DNA from: DATJUF01 sp035502655
Lineage (GTDB): Bacteria > Desulfobacterota > Binatia > Binatales > Binataceae
Direction of reading: 5' to 3'
Assembly: GCA_035502655.1 (NCBI GenBank)
Contig: DATJUF010000223.1
Location: 1-9,473, forward strand
Length of the DNA stretch: 9,473 nucleotides
Shown piece by piece: positions 6,392-9,473 of the stretch. Positions within the stretch are counted from its first letter, which is position 1, and every line of letters begins with the position of its first letter. The notes beneath the pieces were generated by a model that saw only the letters and a list, made by a program, of their open reading frames with translations, was not told the DNA's origin and did no database searches. The position numbers were made by a program, and so were the translations under genes.

Positions 6392-7189
6392 CTAGCCGTA
6401 AGCTCCTTCAATACTCACGTCGCCGGTCAGAATCCGCGTCGGTCCTTCCGCCGTCTCCAGCAAAAGCGCGCCGTCCGCGTCAATTCCCGTGACCATGCCC
6501 ATAATCCGTGACCCGCCGTCGACCACCGTCACTGGACGTCCCGTAAGCGCCGAATAACGTTCCCATAAGGGCCGGATTGTGGCGAAACCGTGCCGCTCTG
6601 TTTCCATATAGCGAGTATCGAGCTTTTGCAAAAGCGCCGAAGCGATCGCGGCCCGATCACACTGGTAGCCAGTTGCGATCAACACTGAGGTCGCCTTGCC
6701 TCGCAGTTCGGGCGGGATGTCGCGCGCGGCCAGGTTCAGGTTAAGCCCGATACCGAGCAGGACACATTGAAGGCCACGGCTAGCGTCGGTCACTGCTTCG
6801 GCAATGATCCCGCCTGCCTTGAGTCCATTGAGCCAGACATCGTTAGGCCATTTGAGAGCGACGATACCCGGTGCCGCCATCTCCAGCGCCTCGGCCGCGG
6901 CCACCCCGGCGACCAGGCTCAGCCGCGGAACCTCAGCCACCGGGCACGTCGGACGCAGAATGATCGTGGCGTACAGGTTAACGCCCGATGGCGAATGCCA
7001 CTGACGGCCCATACGCCCGCGCCCGGCGGTCTGCTGCTCAGCAATTACTACGGTGCCTTGCGCGGCACCCTGCTCTGCGAGTTCGGCGGCGACTCGCTGA
7101 GTCGAACCGGCCTCTTGAAAGTAATCGATCCGCCATCCGATACTGCCCGGTTCGCCTTTCTGGATCGCCTGGTAGGGGTTGGATGGCAT
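6392..7189 (-). CDS. birA: Biotin-[acetyl-CoA-carboxylase] ligase, short form without DNA-binding domain
   Basis: Activates biotin with ATP to biotinyl-AMP and attaches it to the biotin carrier protein of acetyl-CoA carboxylase or similar enzymes in the cytoplasm. From ATG 7189 it is 265 residues. The biotinyl-AMP binding loop GRGRMGRQW is at 56-64, KWPNDVW at 113-119, the conserved Lys of the active site in LKAGGIIAE (K124), and the GIGLNLN strand at 146-152. A small SH3-like C-terminal domain spans about 215-265. The N-terminal winged-helix domain that makes E. coli BirA a biotin-operon repressor is missing, so this is a ligase only, a common form. An in-frame TTG at 7216 would add nine residues (KRSFKLNL); GGAG abuts that TTG too closely to serve as its ribosome site, so ATG 7189 is preferred, though its own ribosome site is weak. 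It lies about 52 nt after nadC on the same strand. Confidence 0.92.
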   Translation of the reverse strand: MPSNPYQAIQKGEPGSIGWRIDYFQEAGSTQRVAAELAEQGAAQGTVVIAEQQTAGRGRMGRQWHSPSGVNLYATIILRPTCPVAEVPRLSLVAGVAAAEALEMAAPGIVALKWPNDVWLNGLKAGGIIAEAVTDASRGLQCVLLGIGLNLNLAARDIPPELRGKATSVLIATGYQCDRAAIASALLQKLDTRYMETERHGFATIRPLWERYSALTGRPVTVVDGGSRIMGMVTGIDADGALLLETAEGPTRILTGDVSIEGAYG

Positions 7190-7241
7190 GAGATTAAGCT
7201 TGAAGCTGCGCTTCAACTCCGCGCTGTCAGACTAAAGGCAA

Positions 7242-8096
7242 TCATAGAGTAGCCTCGATTCGCATACTCAAATCAACCGCTTTGGGTGAATGGGTCAGTG
7301 CGCCAACGGAAATCAAGTCTACGCCGGTTTCGGCAATCGCGCGCACGCTTTCGAGCGTGATTCCACCGGAAGCCTCAAGCAATACGCCATCGCCGACGAT
7401 CGCACGCGCGCGCTGCAAATCGGCGATAGGCATATTGTCGAGCAGAATCGTTGCTGCACCATTGGCGACAGCTTCTTCCACCTGTGCCAGCGTCTCGCAT
7501 TCGATCTCGACCCGGAACGTATGCGGCGCCACGGCGCGCGCCCTTTCCAGTGCTGCGCGAATCGAACCGGCTGACGCGATATGGTTGTCCTTGATCAGCA
7601 CGCCGCTATCGAGGCCGAAGCGATGATTGCTCCCGCCGCCGCATCGCACCGCGTACTTCTCGATCGCGCGCAGCCCCGGATGGGTCTTGCGGGTATCGAC
7701 GATTTTCGCACCGGTGCCGGCCACCGCGTCAACGTAGCGCCGCGTCGCCGTTGCAATTCCAGACATCAGTTGGACGAAGTTGAGCGCGACGCGTTCGCCG
7801 TTCAGCAGTCCGGCGAGCATCCCTTCAATTTTGGCCGCAATCTCGCCTTGTCTCAGCCTCGAACCTTCGGCGGCAAGTAGTTCGGCCTGAGGGCGCGCCC
7901 CAGTCAACTGAAAGACTTGAGTGAGAATTGGTCCGCCGCAGAAAATTATGGAGCCACTTTCCTTGACGGTGATAGTCGCGCGTCCCGGCTGATTGGCCGC
8001 CACGGTGGCGGCAGTGGTGATATCGCCCTGCCCCACGTCTTCGGCAATCGCCCGCCGTAGCAGATTGTTGAGATCAATTTGACTGAGCAGGTTCAT
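7242..8096 (-). CDS. nadC: Nicotinate-nucleotide pyrophosphorylase (quinolinate phosphoribosyltransferase)
   Basis: Converts quinolinate and PRPP to nicotinate mononucleotide, CO2 and pyrophosphate, the third step of de novo NAD synthesis from aspartate. The 284 residues match the usual length. Visible family motifs: EDVGQGDITT (19-28), VDTRKTHPGLR (133-143), the substrate-binding stretch ending GGGSNHR (153-159), IKDNHI (168-173), LLDNM (218-222), EASGGI (241-246) and the barrel-end phosphate loop SVGALTHSPKAVD (263-275). The N-terminal sandwich domain spans about 1-115 and the alpha/beta barrel follows. ATG 8096 is 11 nt after the valS stop, with no clear Shine-Dalgarno, suggesting translational coupling. 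NadA and NadB are not in the window. Confidence 0.96.
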   Translation of the reverse strand: MNLLSQIDLNNLLRRAIAEDVGQGDITTAATVAANQPGRATITVKESGSIIFCGGPILTQVFQLTGARPQAELLAAEGSRLRQGEIAAKIEGMLAGLLNGERVALNFVQLMSGIATATRRYVDAVAGTGAKIVDTRKTHPGLRAIEKYAVRCGGGSNHRFGLDSGVLIKDNHIASAGSIRAALERARAVAPHTFRVEIECETLAQVEEAVANGAATILLDNMPIADLQRARAIVGDGVLLEASGGITLESVRAIAETGVDLISVGALTHSPKAVDLSMRIEATL

Positions 8097-8107
8097 TCGG
8101 ATGTCAT

Positions 8108-9472
8108 CTAACTCAATTGGCTAATCTGAGTTTCGAGCGTTCGTTGCTGCGACTGTAGCTCTTCGATTCGTTCGGCGACATCTGCAACTGTTTCGGCGTC
8201 GGCCTTCGCGCGGAAGCCGGGATTCTCATACCGGCTGCGGTGGCGATCAAGATGGCCGCTGACTTCGTCCAGTTTCTTTTTCAAGCTCAAACGCGTTTTA
8301 GTGGAATCGAAATTGTCCGGGGGCTCGATTCCAATCTCACCCCATTCGAGCGGTGCGAAGATAGGTCGGGATGGCCGAGGGCCGTCAATCGGATATCTCA
8401 TTATGCCGTCAAGCTTGCCAAGCATCCTCGCGTAGCTCTTCCACGTTTCGAATGCGCTTTCGTGGGATTTGCTAATGCGGAAGACGCCAGTTACACGCTG
8501 CCCGGGATGGCATCCCGCGAGCGCCCTAAGCGAATTGATCGCTTGCGTGGCCTCGACGCAATGTTGCATCGCGACCGTCTCAGCCCCCGTCAAATAGGGA
8601 GTGTCCGACGCAACTGGAAACCTCGCGACGGCGAGATGTTCGCTATCGGCGCCTTCAGGAAAGTATGGTTTCAGCGCCTGCCAGATTTCTTCCGAAATGA
8701 ACGGCATAAACGGATGCAGTATCCTCAGCATTTTGTCAAAAACAGTGACTAGTACATAACGCGCCGCCGCCTGCCGTTCGCCACCAGCCTTGAGCGGCTC
8801 TTTGCTCAGTTCGATATACCAGTCACAGAACTCGTGCCAGATGAATTGATAAACGACGAGTGCGGCATTGTTGAACTCGTAAGCGTCGATCGCATTAGTC
8901 ACGCCGCGAATCGCCTCGTCGAGGCGGCTTAGTATCCATCGATCAGCCAGTGACAGTTGCGCCCGATCGATTATCGGCAGTGGCTGAGGCGCTCCGTCGA
9001 GATTCATCAGCACGAACCGCGCGGCGTTCCAGATCTTATTCGCGAAGGCGCGCGAGGCCGCCAGCCGGTCGTCAGAGAGAATCAGGTCGCGTCCCTGGAT
9101 CGCCATCTGCGCCAGCGTAAAGCGCACCGCGTCAGTGCCGTACCGCTCCATGATTTCGAGCGGATCGACCACGTTGCCGCGCGACTTGGTCATCTTCTTG
9201 CCGTACTGGTCGCGCACCAGCGGCGTTATATAGACATCGCGGAATGGCACTGATTCTGCCGGCGTCGCGCGCGGCACGCATTTCAGGCCGAACATCATCA
9301 TCCGAGCGACCCAAAAGAAAATGATGTCGAAACCGGTCACCAGCAGGCTGGTCGGATAATAGAATTTCAGTTCCCGCGTATCGTCGGGCCAGCCGAGCGT
9401 CGAGAATGGCCACAGCGCGGAGGAAAACCAGGTGTCGAGGACGTCCTCGTCGCGCCAGATGGGGTGAACTTT
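8108..9472 (-). CDS. valS: Valine-tRNA ligase, C-terminal part (N-terminus outside the window)
   Basis: Charges tRNA-Val with valine in the cytoplasm. The frame is open from the right edge and gives 454 residues, about half of a typical ValRS; the HIGH motif and editing domain lie outside the window. Near the edge are DEDVLDTWFSSALWPF and LLVTGFDIIFFWVARMM, strongly typical of ValRS. The second class I signature appears as KMTKSRGN (DNA about 9180-9196), with Thr in place of the first Ser of KMSKS, a mild change. The anticodon-binding helical domain follows. The last ~65 residues are the C-terminal coiled-coil arm (charged heptads, YENPGF, then Glu/Gln-rich to the end), a ValRS trait that contacts tRNA. 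The stop is TAG at 8108. nadC follows after 11 nt. Confidence 0.97.
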   Translation of the reverse strand, partial: KVHPIWRDEDVLDTWFSSALWPFSTLGWPDDTRELKFYYPTSLLVTGFDIIFFWVARMMMFGLKCVPRATPAESVPFRDVYITPLVRDQYGKKMTKSRGNVVDPLEIMERYGTDAVRFTLAQMAIQGRDLILSDDRLAASRAFANKIWNAARFVLMNLDGAPQPLPIIDRAQLSLADRWILSRLDEAIRGVTNAIDAYEFNNAALVVYQFIWHEFCDWYIELSKEPLKAGGERQAAARYVLVTVFDKMLRILHPFMPFISEEIWQALKPYFPEGADSEHLAVARFPVASDTPYLTGAETVAMQHCVEATQAINSLRALAGCHPGQRVTGVFRISKSHESAFETWKSYARMLGKLDGIMRYPIDGPRPSRPIFAPLEWGEIGIEPPDNFDSTKTRLSLKKKLDEVSGHLDRHRSRYENPGFRAKADAETVADVAERIEELQSQQRTLETQISQLS

Positions 9473-9473
9473 G

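Noticed and set aside
1..9473. CRISPR arrays, tRNA or rRNA genes, phage or insertion-sequence genes
   Set aside because: No spaced repeats, cloverleaf-like or rRNA sequence, or transposase, integrase or phage proteins were seen on either strand.

Overview
All genes in this window lie on the minus strand, so transcription runs from high to low coordinates. In transcription order they are: the 3' part of valS (valyl-tRNA synthetase, cut by the right window edge), nadC (quinolinate phosphoribosyltransferase), a short birA (biotin-protein ligase without the DNA-binding domain), an EF-G-like GTPase paralogue, a two-helix DUF2905 membrane protein, an NtrY-type membrane histidine kinase, and a protein joining a response-regulator receiver domain to LpxC (cut by the left window edge).

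The organism is Gram-negative, because it encodes LpxC, the committed step of lipid A synthesis. The moderately GC-rich coding sequence, the NtrY/NtrX-type signalling proteins, the EF-G2-type paralogue and the housekeeping gene order suggest a deltaproteobacterial-type lineage (Desulfobacterota, Myxococcota or a related candidate phylum such as Binatota). That placement is inference from general resemblance; there is no rRNA or other marker here to settle it.

Layout. valS-nadC-birA (6392-9473) are tightly spaced (11 nt and about 52 nt) and look like one transcription unit. A gap of about 240 bp (6151-6391) follows, with a tandem TACGCAAT repeat, a plausible sigma70-type promoter and two short GC-rich hairpins. 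The EF-G-like gene starts at ATG 6150 behind a strong Shine-Dalgarno. Directly after its stop codon comes a 66-bp imperfect inverted repeat (3970-4035), and then an extended -10 promoter candidate (3864-3893) ahead of DUF2905-ntrY-rr/lpxC.

The standout is the left end. The frame from ATG 1238 to the window edge was read codon by codon without a stop. Its first ~120 residues are a complete NtrX-like receiver domain with the phosphoacceptor Asp54. From about residue 145 it is LpxC with all visible catalytic and zinc-binding motifs. The NtrX sigma54-activator and DNA-binding domains are absent. With the NtrY-like kinase 75 bp upstream, this predicts a two-component system whose output is the LPS-committing enzyme itself rather than a promoter. 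I know of no experimental description of this arrangement, but I could not search databases.
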